From contig NZ_CP080203.1 of assembly GCF_020424085.1 (NCBI RefSeq), forward strand, positions 434,001 to 498,000: a stretch of 64,000 bases of DNA. The letters run 5' to 3'. Every line of letters starts with the position of its first letter. Positions within the stretch are counted from its first letter, which is position 1. Positions 1-9,559 of the stretch are shown here, one piece after another. The notes beneath the pieces are model-generated. The model did not search any database and was not told the DNA's origin. It saw only the letters and a program-made list of their open reading frames with translations. This DNA is from Mycetocola spongiae (GTDB taxonomy: Bacteria; Actinomycetota; Actinomycetes; Actinomycetales; Microbacteriaceae). The translations under genes were made by a program, and so were the position numbers.

Positions 1-1
1 G

Positions 2-805
2 ATGAAATCCCGCATCTCCGCGCGCACCCATAAGGAGACCCAGCGCCGCAAAAACGCGCTGGAATCCTCCTCGCTGCCCGCGAAGCTGGTGGACTGCCGC
101 AGCAATGACGTGGAATCCAGCGAGCTGTTTATCGTGGAGGGCGACTCTGCCCTGGGTACCGCCAAAAATGCGCGCGATAGTGAGCATCAGGCGCTGCTGC
201 CCATCCGCGGCAAGATCCTCAACGTCCAGAAGTCCTCGGTGGCCGATATGCTCTCCAATGCCGAGTGCGCCGCGATCATTCAGGTGATCGGCGCGGGTTC
301 GGGTCGGACGTTTGATATCGAGCAGGCCCGCTATGGCAAGGTCATCATCATGAGCGATGCCGATGTGGACGGCGCGCATATCCGCACGCTGCTGCTCACG
401 CTGTTTTTCCGCTATATGCGGCCGATGATCGATGCCGGCCGGGTTTTTGCCGCTGTTCCGCCGCTGCACCGCGTGGTGCAGATCAACGCCGGTTCCAAGC
501 CCAACGAGACCATCTATACCTACTCGGAGGCCGAGCTGCAGGAGGTCCTGGCCTCGCTCAAGGCCAAGGGCAAGCGCTATCAGGAGCCGATTCAGCGCTA
601 TAAGGGCCTGGGGGAGATGGACGCCGATCAGCTGGCCACCACCACGATGGAGCGCGGTCATCGCACCCTGCGCCGCGTGCGGATGGGCGATGCCGAAAAC
701 GCCTCTCGCGTATTTGAGCTGCTGATGGGGAGCGAGGTTGCCCCGCGCAAGGACTTCATCGTGGAGCATTCGGCCGATCTCAGCCGCGAGCGCATCGACG
801 TTTAA
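2..805 (+). CDS. parE: DNA topoisomerase IV subunit B, C-terminal part (5' end outside window)
   Basis: This is the last 267 residues of a type IIA topoisomerase ATPase/TOPRIM subunit, which forms an A2B2 enzyme with ParC to decatenate chromosomes. Visible motifs are the TOPRIM glutamate motif (VEGDSA), the metal-binding DADVDGAHI motif and the C-terminal YKGLGEMDADQL signature. The ATPase and transducer domains lie upstream of the window. GyrB and ParE are hard to separate from this fragment; ParE is preferred because the partner subunit at 3976-6729 lacks a GyrA box and the two genes are neighbours. The reading frame is already open at base 2, so the start codon is not in the window. Confidence 0.93.
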   Translation: MKSRISARTHKETQRRKNALESSSLPAKLVDCRSNDVESSELFIVEGDSALGTAKNARDSEHQALLPIRGKILNVQKSSVADMLSNAECAAIIQVIGAGSGRTFDIEQARYGKVIIMSDADVDGAHIRTLLLTLFFRYMRPMIDAGRVFAAVPPLHRVVQINAGSKPNETIYTYSEAELQEVLASLKAKGKRYQEPIQRYKGLGEMDADQLATTTMERGHRTLRRVRMGDAENASRVFELLMGSEVAPRKDFIVEHSADLSRERIDV

Positions 806-806
806 C

Positions 807-848
807 GCGATGGTGGGTGTGGGGCATGCGCCCCACACCCACCATCGC
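807..848. terminator. Perfect 19-bp hairpin between convergent genes
   Basis: The arms 807-825 and 830-848 are exact reverse complements around the tetraloop ATGC. The hairpin lies between the parE stop and the stop of the convergent peptidase gene. It has no U-tract, so it is best read as a bidirectional terminator or transcript-end stabiliser. Confidence 0.7.
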
Positions 849-855
849 TCGGAGA

Positions 856-2469
856 TTAGCCCAGCGTGCCCCACGGGCCAAATGAGCCACCCACGCTCGC
901 CTGCGAGACCCCGCGGACAACACCGTCGGCCGTGGTGGAATAGATGGCGATTGTATTATTCGGGGCGATCAGCGCGAGCGGGTCGGTGACCAGCCGCGGG
1001 CTTCCCGTGCCCATGATGCCCCAGGCGGAGAACGAGCCGCCGGGGGTGCCCTGGCCGCTGCCGCGAATATTCCCGGCCTCATCGCGGGCATAGGCCACGA
1101 TGGAGCCGCTCGGGTGCAGGACAACCGAGGGATTGCCGCGGAGGGTGCCGATGGCATCGCCCAGCTGCGACCAGGCGCCAAATGCCCCGCCCGGGGTGGA
1201 CTCGGTGATTCCGGAGAAATTACCGTGGTCTGTAATCGCATATACGCTGATGCGGCCATCGGCGGTGGTGATCACCGCGGGGTTGCTGGCGATGCCGCCG
1301 CCCCCGGTGCCCACGATCTGCCACGGGCCAAAGGTGGCCCCCGGTGCGGTCTGCACGGAGCGTGCCATGCGGTTATCGGTGGTGTGAGCATAGAGCTCAA
1401 TCACACCGGACGGGCGCCGGATAGCGGCGGGGCGCCCCTGCAGGAAAAATCCGGAAAGCGCACCCAGCTGCTGCCAGCTGCCAAAGGGCGCACCGGCCGC
1501 GGGCTGGGTTACCCCGGCCAGGGTGCCGCTATCGGTGGTGACATAGAGGGAGACCACGTCCTGTGCGTCCACAAGCACGGCGGGCGGACCGGAGACACCG
1601 CTGCCGCCATCGCCAATCGTGGTCCAGGCCGAGAAGGCGGCTCCCGCGGTGGACTGGCCGCTGCCCAGAATCGTCCCGGCGGAGGACAGGCTGTACATCG
1701 TGAGCGCCCCGGTGGACATCTGGACCACGCTCGGGCGCGCGATCACGCCGGGCTGGGCGGAACCGATCAGGCTCCAGGGCTGGAAGGAGCCCCCGGGAGT
1801 GGCTTGATTGGTTCCGCGCAGGGAGCCATCTGCGGTGGTCTGATAGAGCGCAATCAGGCCCGAGGAGGTGACGATTGCCTCGGCAGAGGCGGGGGCGGTG
1901 GTGGGCTCCGTGGGCACAACCGTGCCGGCGTATTTGGACATAAAGACGCGCGGGTTGATCGGTACCCCGTTTTCCTCCGTCTGGAAGTGCAGGTGCGGAC
2001 CGCTTCCCGTGCCCCAGGCGGCACCGATATAGCCGAGGATCTGCCCCTGGCTGACGGCCTGCCCCACGGCGGGAGCCTGGAGCGGATTCATCATGTGGTA
2101 ACGGGTGACCAGGCCGCCGCCGTGGTCCACACGAACCCAGCAGTTATAGTGCTTATTATGTGACTCGGCGTGGGTGACGATGCCGTCCCCGGCGCAGCGC
2201 ACGGCGGCGCCGAGCGAGGCGGGCGAATAGGAAAAATCGATGCCGAGGTGATTGGGGGCGGGCGGGTAATTACGCCATCCGAACTCCGCATAGACGGTGC
2301 TGAGGGGGAACGGCCAGACAAAACGGGCGGTTGCGGCGCGGGACGCGGTGCGGTCTAGCGCCAGGTTGCCGCCCACCATCGCGAGGGCGGCGGCCGCGGA
2401 GCCGGCGAGCAACACATTGCGGCGGGAGAGGTCGGAAGTGGGGGTAATCGGATCGATATTTTCACTCAT
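856..2469 (-). CDS. Tat-exported M23 (LytM-like) metallopeptidase with seven-repeat propeller domain
   Basis: The 537-residue protein starts with a twin-arginine signal (SRRN at 15-18 followed by a hydrophobic Ala-rich stretch), then an M23 domain at about 50-180 and seven repeats of about 50 residues to the end. The zinc ligands are intact: H74 and D78 in HLGID, and H161 in GPHLHF with H159. Each repeat has the pattern 'aliphatic-Y...G...P-G-G-x-F-x-x-W', as in lectin-like beta-propellers. The likely role is cleavage of peptidoglycan cross-links outside the cell, with the repeats binding a surface glycan. The ATG at 2469 is chosen because an upstream extension to 2742 would run through the neighbouring transporter gene and would hide the Tat signal. 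Confidence 0.85.
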   Translation of the reverse strand: MSENIDPITPTSDLSRRNVLLAGSAAAALAMVGGNLALDRTASRAATARFVWPFPLSTVYAEFGWRNYPPAPNHLGIDFSYSPASLGAAVRCAGDGIVTHAESHNKHYNCWVRVDHGGGLVTRYHMMNPLQAPAVGQAVSQGQILGYIGAAWGTGSGPHLHFQTEENGVPINPRVFMSKYAGTVVPTEPTTAPASAEAIVTSSGLIALYQTTADGSLRGTNQATPGGSFQPWSLIGSAQPGVIARPSVVQMSTGALTMYSLSSAGTILGSGQSTAGAAFSAWTTIGDGGSGVSGPPAVLVDAQDVVSLYVTTDSGTLAGVTQPAAGAPFGSWQQLGALSGFFLQGRPAAIRRPSGVIELYAHTTDNRMARSVQTAPGATFGPWQIVGTGGGGIASNPAVITTADGRISVYAITDHGNFSGITESTPGGAFGAWSQLGDAIGTLRGNPSVVLHPSGSIVAYARDEAGNIRGSGQGTPGGSFSAWGIMGTGSPRLVTDPLALIAPNNTIAIYSTTADGVVRGVSQASVGGSFGPWGTLG

Positions 2470-2486
2470 GCTTCCCACCGTAGTGA

Positions 2487-3416
2487 TCACCGGATTTTGG
2501 CACAGTCCTCCAAAGGGAGGACCCCAAACGGGGGTGGTGTGGCGCTGTCGGATCGGGTCCGCCGTCGTGGCGGAACGATCGCCCAGGCGAGCGCCAGAAT
2601 GACCAGTGCGGCGCCGCAGAGCTGGCCGGGGCTGAGGGATTGGCCGAGGATAATCCAGCCCAGGAGCACCGCGGAGAGCGGGCTCAGCAGCCCCAGAAAC
2701 GCGGTGCGTGAAACGGGAAGCCGGGAGATGCCCCGAAACCACAGCGCATAGGCCAGGGCGGTGCCCGCCAACGAGAGCAGCGCAAATCCCCAGAGGTTTA
2801 GCGGGGTCAGCGGGGTGGTGGGCAGGCCCTCCACGAGAAACAGGGCCGGAAGGAGCACGATCCCGCCCCAGATCAGCTGCCAGGCGGTGGTCGCCAGCGG
2901 TCGGGCGGGTTGGCCCCAGCGCTTGGAGAGCACCACGCCCAGCGCCATCGAGACCGCGCCGCCGAGCGCGGCAAGCACGCCGAGGGGATCAAGCCGGGCC
3001 TGGGCCTGGAGCACCAGCAGGCCCACGCCGAGCATCCCGAGGAGCGCGGCCAGGACGCGGCGTGTGCTCAGTTTTTCCCCGAGCAGGCCGTGGGCGAGGA
3101 GGGAGACCAGTAGTGGCTGGATGGCGCCGAGGGTCGCGGCGACCCCTCCCGGCAGCAGGGTCGCCCCGATGAATAGGAGCGCAAAAAACGCGCCGATATT
3201 CAGCGTGCCCAAAACCAGTGAGCGCCACCACCAGGACCCGCGCGGGAGTGTGCGGGTGAGGGCGAGCAGGAGCAGCCCCGCGGGCAGGGCGCGCAGCACG
3301 GCGTCCAGTAGCGGCGTTCCGGGCGGCAGCATCTGGGAGGTGATGATATAGGTCGCGCCCCAGATCAGCGGGGCATAGGCGGTGGTTGCATAGAGCAACG
3401 AGTTTTTACTAAGCAC
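2487..3416 (-). CDS. EamA/DMT-superfamily transporter
   Basis: The 309-residue protein has about ten hydrophobic helices in two repeated halves, the typical EamA architecture, with the family-like N-terminal APLIWGATY and a GTALAYALWF segment in the second half. It is an inner-membrane exporter or permease of unknown substrate. The start is taken as GTG at 3416. There is no good Shine-Dalgarno sequence, and the start lies within a large palindrome (3409-3441) shared with the divergent MarR gene, so MarR control is likely. A TTG a few codons downstream is the alternative start. Confidence 0.85.
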   Translation of the reverse strand: MLSKNSLLYATTAYAPLIWGATYIITSQMLPPGTPLLDAVLRALPAGLLLLALTRTLPRGSWWWRSLVLGTLNIGAFFALLFIGATLLPGGVAATLGAIQPLLVSLLAHGLLGEKLSTRRVLAALLGMLGVGLLVLQAQARLDPLGVLAALGGAVSMALGVVLSKRWGQPARPLATTAWQLIWGGIVLLPALFLVEGLPTTPLTPLNLWGFALLSLAGTALAYALWFRGISRLPVSRTAFLGLLSPLSAVLLGWIILGQSLSPGQLCGAALVILALAWAIVPPRRRTRSDSATPPPFGVLPLEDCAKIR

Positions 3417-3441
3417 TTAGCTAATATAGCTAAGTGCTTAG
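3409..3441. promoter_or_regulatory. MarR-type operator palindrome
   Basis: The 14-bp arms 3409-3422 and 3428-3441 are perfect reverse complements separated by AATAT. The element fills most of the 45-bp gap between the divergent EamA and MarR genes and overlaps the assigned GTG start of the transporter. The size and symmetry fit a dimeric winged-helix regulator; the adjacent MarR protein is the obvious ligand (inference). Confidence 0.7.
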
Positions 3442-3461
3442 TTAAATGCTAGCCTGGATCC

Positions 3462-3938
3462 ATGACCCACGGCATAGAGCAGATCCTGGAACAGTGGCGG
3501 CGCGAGCGCCCCGATCTGGACGTATCCCCGATGGCCGTCATCGGCAGGTTGGGACGCCTCGGTGCACTCGTTGATACCCGCCTCGCGCGCACATTCACCC
3601 GGCACGGGCTGGACGCCGCCTCCTTTGACGTGCTCGCCACGCTCCTGCGCGCGGGGGACCCCTATGAGCTCTCGCCCCGGCACCTGGCCGAGAGTGCGAT
3701 GATCACCACCAGTGCCGTGGCGCAGCGGCTCAACCGGCTTGCCGCCGCCGGCCTGATCGAGCGGCTACCCGATCCCGAGGACCGCCGCGGGGTGCGGGTG
3801 CGGCTCACCGTGGAGGGGCGCTCGCGCATCGAGGCGGCACTGCCGGAACACCTGCACACCGAGGAAAAGATCCTCGCCCGGCTGAGCCCCGAGCAGCGCG
3901 AGCAGCTGTGCACGCTGCTGGACCTGCTGGAGCCCTAA
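3462..3938 (+). CDS. MarR-family transcriptional regulator
   Basis: The 158-residue protein has the MarR winged-helix fold: a helix-turn-helix at about residues 70-95 (ESAMITTSAVAQRLNRL) and the wing signature DPEDRRGVRVRLT. The N-terminal extension (IEQILEQWRRERPDLD) is like that of EmrR/MprA-type members that control drug exporters. It is divergent from an EamA transporter and shares a 33-bp palindrome with it, suggesting autoregulation and control of the transporter by an unknown ligand. The ATG at 3462 has no clear Shine-Dalgarno sequence. Confidence 0.88.
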   Translation: MTHGIEQILEQWRRERPDLDVSPMAVIGRLGRLGALVDTRLARTFTRHGLDAASFDVLATLLRAGDPYELSPRHLAESAMITTSAVAQRLNRLAAAGLIERLPDPEDRRGVRVRLTVEGRSRIEAALPEHLHTEEKILARLSPEQREQLCTLLDLLEP

Positions 3939-3975
3939 GCGGGAACCGCCGGGGCCCGCGGGCCCCGGCAGTGAA

Positions 3976-6729
3976 CTACTCGGGAAGATCCAGGTCGAGC
4001 CCCACCTCGGTGGCGGATGTGGCCGGGGCCTTGCGGGCGCGCGGCGCTCGCTTGGGGGCCGGCTTTTCCGCGGGGGTCTCCAGGGATACCGTCTGCGCCT
4101 CGGTCACCGTGATGATGGCGTCCTCGCCCTCCTCGGTCTGCCCCAGGGGCTGACGCGGTCGGCTGGAGGCGCGGGCAGGGATCCGGATCAGATCCTCCTC
4201 CTCCGGCGCGGGCGGGGGATTATCCTCCCCGCCGTCCGGGGCGCCGGGGGCGCCCGCGGGGGCCTGCGGCTGGATCGCGCGGCCCAGGAAGGCCACGACC
4301 TGATCCAGCGCGGTACCCGAGGCATCGCGGCGATTCACCGGTTCCGGAAGCGTGCGGGTCCCGCCATCGGCCCCCAGTGCGCGGACCGGATCGGGGCCCA
4401 CCCATGCGAGCTCCAGATGCGATTCGCCCTTGAGGAACGAGTGTGCGCGCACACCCCCGGTGGAGCGGCCCTTCGCCGGGAAATCGGCGAAGGTGGACGT
4501 CTTGGCTCGGCCCGGATCGGTGCCCGGGATGGTGCCCTCGGCCACCGAGATGGTGGTGACCATAATATTCTCGGCATGCGGTGCCGCCCCAAAAAACAGC
4601 ACCCGGGCATTGCCTACGAGGGCCACGCCGGCCATGCCGCCGGCGGGTGCCCCCTGCGGGCGCACCGATGCGGCGGAGAAGTGCAGGAGCTTGGCATCGG
4701 AGGTCACAAAAATCAGCTCCTCCTCCTCGCCGGGCTGGGCCACGCCCACTACCTCATCGCCCTTCTTCAGGGAGATGACCTCAAAATCGGGTTTATTGGG
4801 CCAGGCATTGGGCGTGACGCGCTTGACCACACCGAGTGCGGTACCCAGCGCCACCGGGTTTTCGGAGCCCAGGTCCACCAGCGCCAGGACGCGCTCCTTC
4901 TTATCGGTCAGGCCGATATAGTCGGCAACCTTCACGCCCGCCGTGAGGTGGATCGACGTGGCCGGGGCCGCGGGCAGATCCACCGGGGTGAATCGGATCA
5001 GGCGACCCGTATTGGTGATCGCCCCGATCTCGGTGCGGCTGGTGGTCTCCAGGACCGTGGCGATAGCGTCGTGTTTGGCACGGCGGGCAGGGGCGCTGAT
5101 GCCCGGATCCTCGCCCTCGGGGCGATCCACCCGCAGGATGCGGCCGGTGCTGCTGAGGAAGACCGTGCACGGGGTATCGGCCACCTCGAGGACCACTCCG
5201 GCCTTCTTGCGCGCGGATCCGGCGATGCTCGGTGCGGCCTCGGTGAGCATCGTGCGCCGCGGCGTGCCAAAACGATCCGAGACACCCTCAAGCTCCTTCG
5301 AGACCTGGGTGCGGATGCGGCGATTGGAGCTCAGCAGCTTTTCGAGCACGGCGATCTGTGCGAGCAGTTCATCGCGCTCGGTTTCCAGCTCCATGCGCGA
5401 GAACTTGGTGAGGCGGCGCAGGCGCAATTCCAAAATATATTCGGCCTGGAGCGTGGACAGGTCAAAAACCTCGCGCAGTTTTTTGCGTGCGGTATCGGTG
5501 TCATCGCTTGCGCGAATCACCTGGATGACCTCGTCGATATCGAGGATCGCCACGAGTAGACCCTCCACCAGGTGCAGGCGTTCGCGGCGGCGCGCGAGGC
5601 GATATTTGGAGCGGCGCGTGACCACCTGGATGCGGTGATCCACATAGACCTGGAGCAGCTCCCGCAGGCCCAGGGTCTGCGGGCTACCGTCCACGAGGGC
5701 CACGTTATTAATGCTGAAGCCATCCTCGAGCGGCGTATAGCGGTAGAGCTGTTCCAGCACCGCCTCGGGGCTGAAGCCGGTCTTGATGCCGATCACGAGG
5801 CGCAGCCCATTGGTGCGGTCGGTCAGATCCGTGACATCGGAGATGCCGGAGAGCTTCTTGGCGTTCACGCCGTCCTTGATGCGCTCGATCACGCGCTCGG
5901 GGCCCACCAGATACGGCAGCTCCGTGACCACAAGGCCCTTCTTGCGCGGGGTGAGGTTTTCCACGCTCACGCGGGCGCGGGTGCGGAAACTGCCGCGGCC
6001 CGAGGTATAGGCATCCTTCACGCCGTCCAGGCCCACGATGGTGCCACCGGTGGGCAGATCGGGTCCGGGCACATAGGCCATCAGGTCCTCGAGGGTGGCG
6101 CGCGGGTTCTCCAGCAGGTGCCGGGCCGCGCCGATCACCTCCACGAGGTTATGCGGGGCCATATTGGTGGCCATACCCACGGCGATACCGCTCGCGCCGT
6201 TAACCAGCAGGTTTGGATAGGCGGCCGGCAGCACGGCGGGCTGCAGGAACTGATTATCGTAATTGGGGATGAAGTCCACGACGTCCTCGTCGAGGTCCTC
6301 GGTCATGGCCAGTGCCGCGGGGGCCAGGCGGGCCTCGGTATAACGCGAGGCGGCCGGGCCGTCGTCCAGGGAGCCGAAGTTTCCGTGGCCATCCACGAGC
6401 GGCAGGCGCAGGGTGAACGACTGCGAGAGGCGCACCAGGGCATCGTAGATCGCCGAGTCGCCGTGCGGGTGGAGCTTACCCATGACCTCGCCGACCACGC
6501 GCGCTGACTTCACGTGCCCACGATCGGGGCGCAGGCCCATCTCGGCCATCTGATACAGGATGCGCCGCTGCACGGGCTTCATGCCATCGCGGGCATCGGG
6601 GAGTGCGCGCGAATAGATCACCGAGTATGCATACTCGAGGAACGACCCCTGCATCTCCTCGGCCACATCCACGTCGAGGATGCGGTCGTTCACGGGGTCG
6701 CCTGCGGCGGTGCTATCTTTTCGGGTCAT
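3976..6729 (-). CDS. parC: DNA topoisomerase IV subunit A
   Basis: The 917-residue protein is the DNA-cleaving subunit of a type IIA topoisomerase. The catalytic tyrosine is Y130 in [11 protein letters not shown]. The quinolone region [15 protein letters not shown] has serine at 92 and aspartate at 96, the usual drug-sensitive residues. A C-terminal pinwheel region follows, but no GyrA box (QRRGGKG) is seen, which favours ParC over GyrA. The last 120 or so residues are a Pro/Ala/Glu-rich tail, probably disordered. It faces the parE 3' end across a 3-kb insert of accessory genes, so the two subunits are neighbours but not one operon. Confidence 0.93.
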   Translation of the reverse strand: MTRKDSTAAGDPVNDRILDVDVAEEMQGSFLEYAYSVIYSRALPDARDGMKPVQRRILYQMAEMGLRPDRGHVKSARVVGEVMGKLHPHGDSAIYDALVRLSQSFTLRLPLVDGHGNFGSLDDGPAASRYTEARLAPAALAMTEDLDEDVVDFIPNYDNQFLQPAVLPAAYPNLLVNGASGIAVGMATNMAPHNLVEVIGAARHLLENPRATLEDLMAYVPGPDLPTGGTIVGLDGVKDAYTSGRGSFRTRARVSVENLTPRKKGLVVTELPYLVGPERVIERIKDGVNAKKLSGISDVTDLTDRTNGLRLVIGIKTGFSPEAVLEQLYRYTPLEDGFSINNVALVDGSPQTLGLRELLQVYVDHRIQVVTRRSKYRLARRRERLHLVEGLLVAILDIDEVIQVIRASDDTDTARKKLREVFDLSTLQAEYILELRLRRLTKFSRMELETERDELLAQIAVLEKLLSSNRRIRTQVSKELEGVSDRFGTPRRTMLTEAAPSIAGSARKKAGVVLEVADTPCTVFLSSTGRILRVDRPEGEDPGISAPARRAKHDAIATVLETTSRTEIGAITNTGRLIRFTPVDLPAAPATSIHLTAGVKVADYIGLTDKKERVLALVDLGSENPVALGTALGVVKRVTPNAWPNKPDFEVISLKKGDEVVGVAQPGEEEELIFVTSDAKLLHFSAASVRPQGAPAGGMAGVALVGNARVLFFGAAPHAENIMVTTISVAEGTIPGTDPGRAKTSTFADFPAKGRSTGGVRAHSFLKGESHLELAWVGPDPVRALGADGGTRTLPEPVNRRDASGTALDQVVAFLGRAIQPQAPAGAPGAPDGGEDNPPPAPEEEDLIRIPARASSRPRQPLGQTEEGEDAIITVTEAQTVSLETPAEKPAPKRAPRARKAPATSATEVGLDLDLPE

Positions 6730-6818
6730 TCCTTATTTCCGGAGAAGACGCGGGCCTGGGGCCCGCGGGAGAGCGTGGGGACGATGGTGTGGCCCGACTC
6801 TGTGCCAGACTTACACCG

Positions 6819-7955
6819 ATGGTTACAATGCTACCGACACGCGGCCCCGAAACCCGAAGCCTTGCCGATGTCATGCCCAATATACTGGCCTCGCTTCGGG
6901 GCGAGCGCTCCACACTGTCACTTTTGAGTGCGCGTTCGGCCATTTTGGTTGTCGTGGATGGGCTGGGGGCGCAACAGCTGCGCGCGAGTTCCTCCTATGC
7001 CCGCTTCCTGACGGCCACCAAGGTGCGCTCGATCGCCTCGGTATTTCCCAGCACCACGGCCGCGGCACTGGCCACGATCACCACCGGTGTCCTTCCGGGC
7101 CGGCACGGCCTCGTGGGTTATGAGGCGCTGGATCCCGCGGGGGACCGCATCGTGAATCAGCTGACCGGCTGGGACGCGGGCATGGACCCGGCAACGTGGC
7201 AGCGCGCCCGCACCGGTTTTGAGTGCGCGCGGGAGGAGGGGATCGACGCGATTGCGGTGGGCCCCGCCCGCTATGCCGATACCGGGTTCAGCCGCGCCGT
7301 CCTGCGCGGCGCCCGCTATGTGGCCGCGCAGACCATCGCGGAGCGCTTTGAGGCCGCCGCGGCGGAGGTGCGATCGGGCCGCAGCCTGGTATATCTCTAT
7401 ATTCCCGAGCTGGATCAGATCAGCCACCGCGCGGGCTGGGAATCCGAGGAGTGGCTGCACGCACTCGAGGAGGTGGACTCCGCTGTGCGCCGCTGCGTCT
7501 CCGCGCTGCCCCGGGACGTGGGGCTCGTGCTCACCGCCGATCACGGCAGCGTGGATGTGCCCGAGCACGCACAGATTTTATTTGATCACAAGCCGGGCCT
7601 CGTGGACCACGTGCGCCATATCGGCGGGGAACCGCGCATGCGCCACCTCTATTTCCAGCCGGAGGCCACCGCCGATCAGCGGGAGGCCGTGCGCGAGCGC
7701 TGGATCGCGGAGGAGGGTCATCGCGCCCGGATTAGCACGCGCGAGGAGGCCATCGCCTCGGGACAGTTTGGCGAGGTGGACCCCGAGGTTGCCCCGCGCA
7801 TCGGCGATCTGATTATCGCCGCCCGAAAGCGTGTTGTTTATTATGATTCCCGCCCGGCCGATCAGCGCTCTCGCGGCATGATCGGCCAGCACGGGTCGCT
7901 CTCCGAGGAGGAGAGCCAGGTGCCCTGGATCCTGGCCGGGGCGTATAGCGCCTAG
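6819..7955 (+). CDS. Alkaline phosphatase-superfamily phosphodiesterase/nucleotide pyrophosphatase
   Basis: The 378-residue protein has the type I phosphodiesterase fold: metal-site VVVDGLG near the N-terminus, the nucleophile region FPSTTAAALATITTG with a likely catalytic Thr, then LDQISH and TADHGSVD near the C-terminus. The family hydrolyses phosphodiester or pyrophosphate bonds of nucleotides or lipids; the substrate here is unknown. No signal peptide is seen, so it is probably cytoplasmic. ATG 6819 and ATG 6828 are both possible; longer versions would overlap parC on the other strand. Its last bases overlap the end of convergent sepH. Confidence 0.85.
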   Translation: MVTMLPTRGPETRSLADVMPNILASLRGERSTLSLLSARSAILVVVDGLGAQQLRASSSYARFLTATKVRSIASVFPSTTAAALATITTGVLPGRHGLVGYEALDPAGDRIVNQLTGWDAGMDPATWQRARTGFECAREEGIDAIAVGPARYADTGFSRAVLRGARYVAAQTIAERFEAAAAEVRSGRSLVYLYIPELDQISHRAGWESEEWLHALEEVDSAVRRCVSALPRDVGLVLTADHGSVDVPEHAQILFDHKPGLVDHVRHIGGEPRMRHLYFQPEATADQREAVRERWIAEEGHRARISTREEAIASGQFGEVDPEVAPRIGDLIIAARKRVVYYDSRPADQRSRGMIGQHGSLSEEESQVPWILAGAYSA

Positions 7956-9064
7956 TCCTCGTCGGTGCGGGCGCCAAAGACGATCTCGTCCCAGGACGGC
8001 ATCGCCTTGCGCCCGCGCCGGTTTCGGATCGCCGCGGTATCGTCGCCCACATGGGCCGGGGGAGTCTCGACGGCCTCGATCACGGCCTCGGGCTCACCCT
8101 CGGCCGCGGGGGTCGCATCGCCCGCGAGCGTCTCAAAGTTTTCCAGCGGCACGTCCACGGGGCGAAGACCAAAGCCGGTCTCGGCATCGCGGGCCGCAGC
8201 GAGGCGCTGATCGCTTTCCAGGCGGGCCTCGCGCTCGGCGCGGCTCTCGCGCTCCCCGCGCCGCTTGCGCAGCGCCTGCAGGAGATCCGCGGTGTGCTGA
8301 TTGCCGTCGTCATCGCGCGCCTCGGCGCGGTTGATCGCCGCATCGGCCGCCGCATTGCTGCCCGCGGGCACCACCCGGGCCGCCGCCTCGATAACCGCGG
8401 GGTCCACGGGCTCGGTCACGGGGGAGAAGGCTCCGCTATCAAAGCGGGCATCCGCGGGGTCCTCGGCGGTCTCCACGGCGCGCAGCCGCGGAATCAGCTG
8501 GGCCGGCAGCTCACCCTGCTTGGAGAGCGTGATCGCCTCGCTGTTATTGGGGGTGAGGATATGCCGCTTGGCCTCGAAGGACCAGCGTGCGTCGTGATCT
8601 ACCCGGTTGGCCGTGAACGAGAGCTTAATGATCCAGCCCTCCTCCTCGTCCTTCCAGCTGGTCCAGCGCTCACCCTCGGCACCGAGGGATTCCAGACGGG
8701 CGCGAATGGCCGCCCCAAACGTGGCATCCTCCAGCTCGGCGCCGGGCTCGATCGCGGCCACCACGGGCACGCTCAGTGCCGCGACCACCATATGCTCGCG
8801 TTCGGCCAGGATGGGGCCCTCGAAGCGCTGGATATAGTCCAGGTCGGCCCCGGTGAGCTCGGCCACCTCGGCGGCCGAGAGGCCCGCCCGAATCTGCGCC
8901 TGAATTTCGCGCGGGCGCAGCGCCGGGGTGGCGGTGGGGGTGGTCTTCATGCGGCGCAGCTGCGACTGCAATACCTCGTCGATTACGAGGCGGTAGCGAT
9001 CGCCGTTTTCGGCTGCGGCAATCAGGGCGCCGTCCTCGACACCGATAACCTTCAAATCCTGCAT
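7952..9064 (-). CDS. sepH: Septation protein SepH (DUF3071)
   Basis: The 370-residue protein begins with the conserved DUF3071 sequence (QDLKVIGVEDGALI), has the putative helix-turn-helix-like LSAAEVAELTGADLDYIQRF at about 65-85, and ends in a long acidic, probably disordered tail. SepH is known in Streptomyces and mycobacteria to bind FtsZ and promote assembly at the division site. The conserved domain occupies roughly the first 200 residues, as usual. It overlaps the convergent phosphodiesterase by 4 bp and is divergent from the DUF4193 gene. Confidence 0.9.
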   Translation of the reverse strand: MQDLKVIGVEDGALIAAAENGDRYRLVIDEVLQSQLRRMKTTPTATPALRPREIQAQIRAGLSAAEVAELTGADLDYIQRFEGPILAEREHMVVAALSVPVVAAIEPGAELEDATFGAAIRARLESLGAEGERWTSWKDEEEGWIIKLSFTANRVDHDARWSFEAKRHILTPNNSEAITLSKQGELPAQLIPRLRAVETAEDPADARFDSGAFSPVTEPVDPAVIEAAARVVPAGSNAAADAAINRAEARDDDGNQHTADLLQALRKRRGERESRAEREARLESDQRLAAARDAETGFGLRPVDVPLENFETLAGDATPAAEGEPEAVIEAVETPPAHVGDDTAAIRNRRGRKAMPSWDEIVFGARTDED

Positions 9065-9265
9065 GTCACATGCCTCTTTCGCCCTCAGAAATCCTGAGTC
9101 TTATCGTGCCATGAACCGGGTGCTTTCCGCGGATTCCTGCGGGCGCGCCGCGGTATCCCGGGAATTCCCTGAGAAAAGCCGGGGCTCGGTTTGCTATTGC
9201 GCCTAGATTGATGCAAACTATGGCCGCCGATTCAGTTCGGTATTGGCGAATAGAAGTGGATAAAC

Positions 9266-9559
9266 ATGGCAACGGATTACGACGCACCCCGCAAGAGCGA
9301 CGACGATTCTGAATCGATCGAAGCACTCAAGGAGCGCGTGCCGGATAAGCTTTCGGGTGCCGTAGATGTCGAGGACGCGGATAACCCGGGCGGCTTTGAG
9401 CTGCCGGGAGCCGATCTCTCCGACCTCGATCTGGACGTGGTCGTCCTGCCTCCCCAGGCGGATGAATTCACCTGCGTCGAGTGCTTCCTCGTGAAGTTCC
9501 GCTCGCAGATCGACCACGAAACGAAGCTGGGCCCTGTCTGCGTGGAGTGCGCAGCCTAG
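9266..9559 (+). CDS. DUF4193 small protein with zinc-ribbon cysteines
   Basis: The 97-residue protein starts MATDYDAPR and ends with two CVEC motifs about 20 residues apart, which could hold one zinc ion. The middle is acidic. The family is almost universal in actinobacteria next to dut and DUF3093, and its function is unknown. It has its own promoter region (9065-9265, shared with divergent sepH), and its stop overlaps that of the convergent DUF3093 gene by 4 bp. Confidence 0.9.
   Translation: MATDYDAPRKSDDDSESIEALKERVPDKLSGAVDVEDADNPGGFELPGADLSDLDLDVVVLPPQADEFTCVECFLVKFRSQIDHETKLGPVCVECAA

Noticed and set aside
3976-6729. Assignment of the topoisomerase subunit as GyrA
   Set aside because: The GyrA box is absent and the gene is next to a ParE-type subunit; still, only a phylogeny would settle it.
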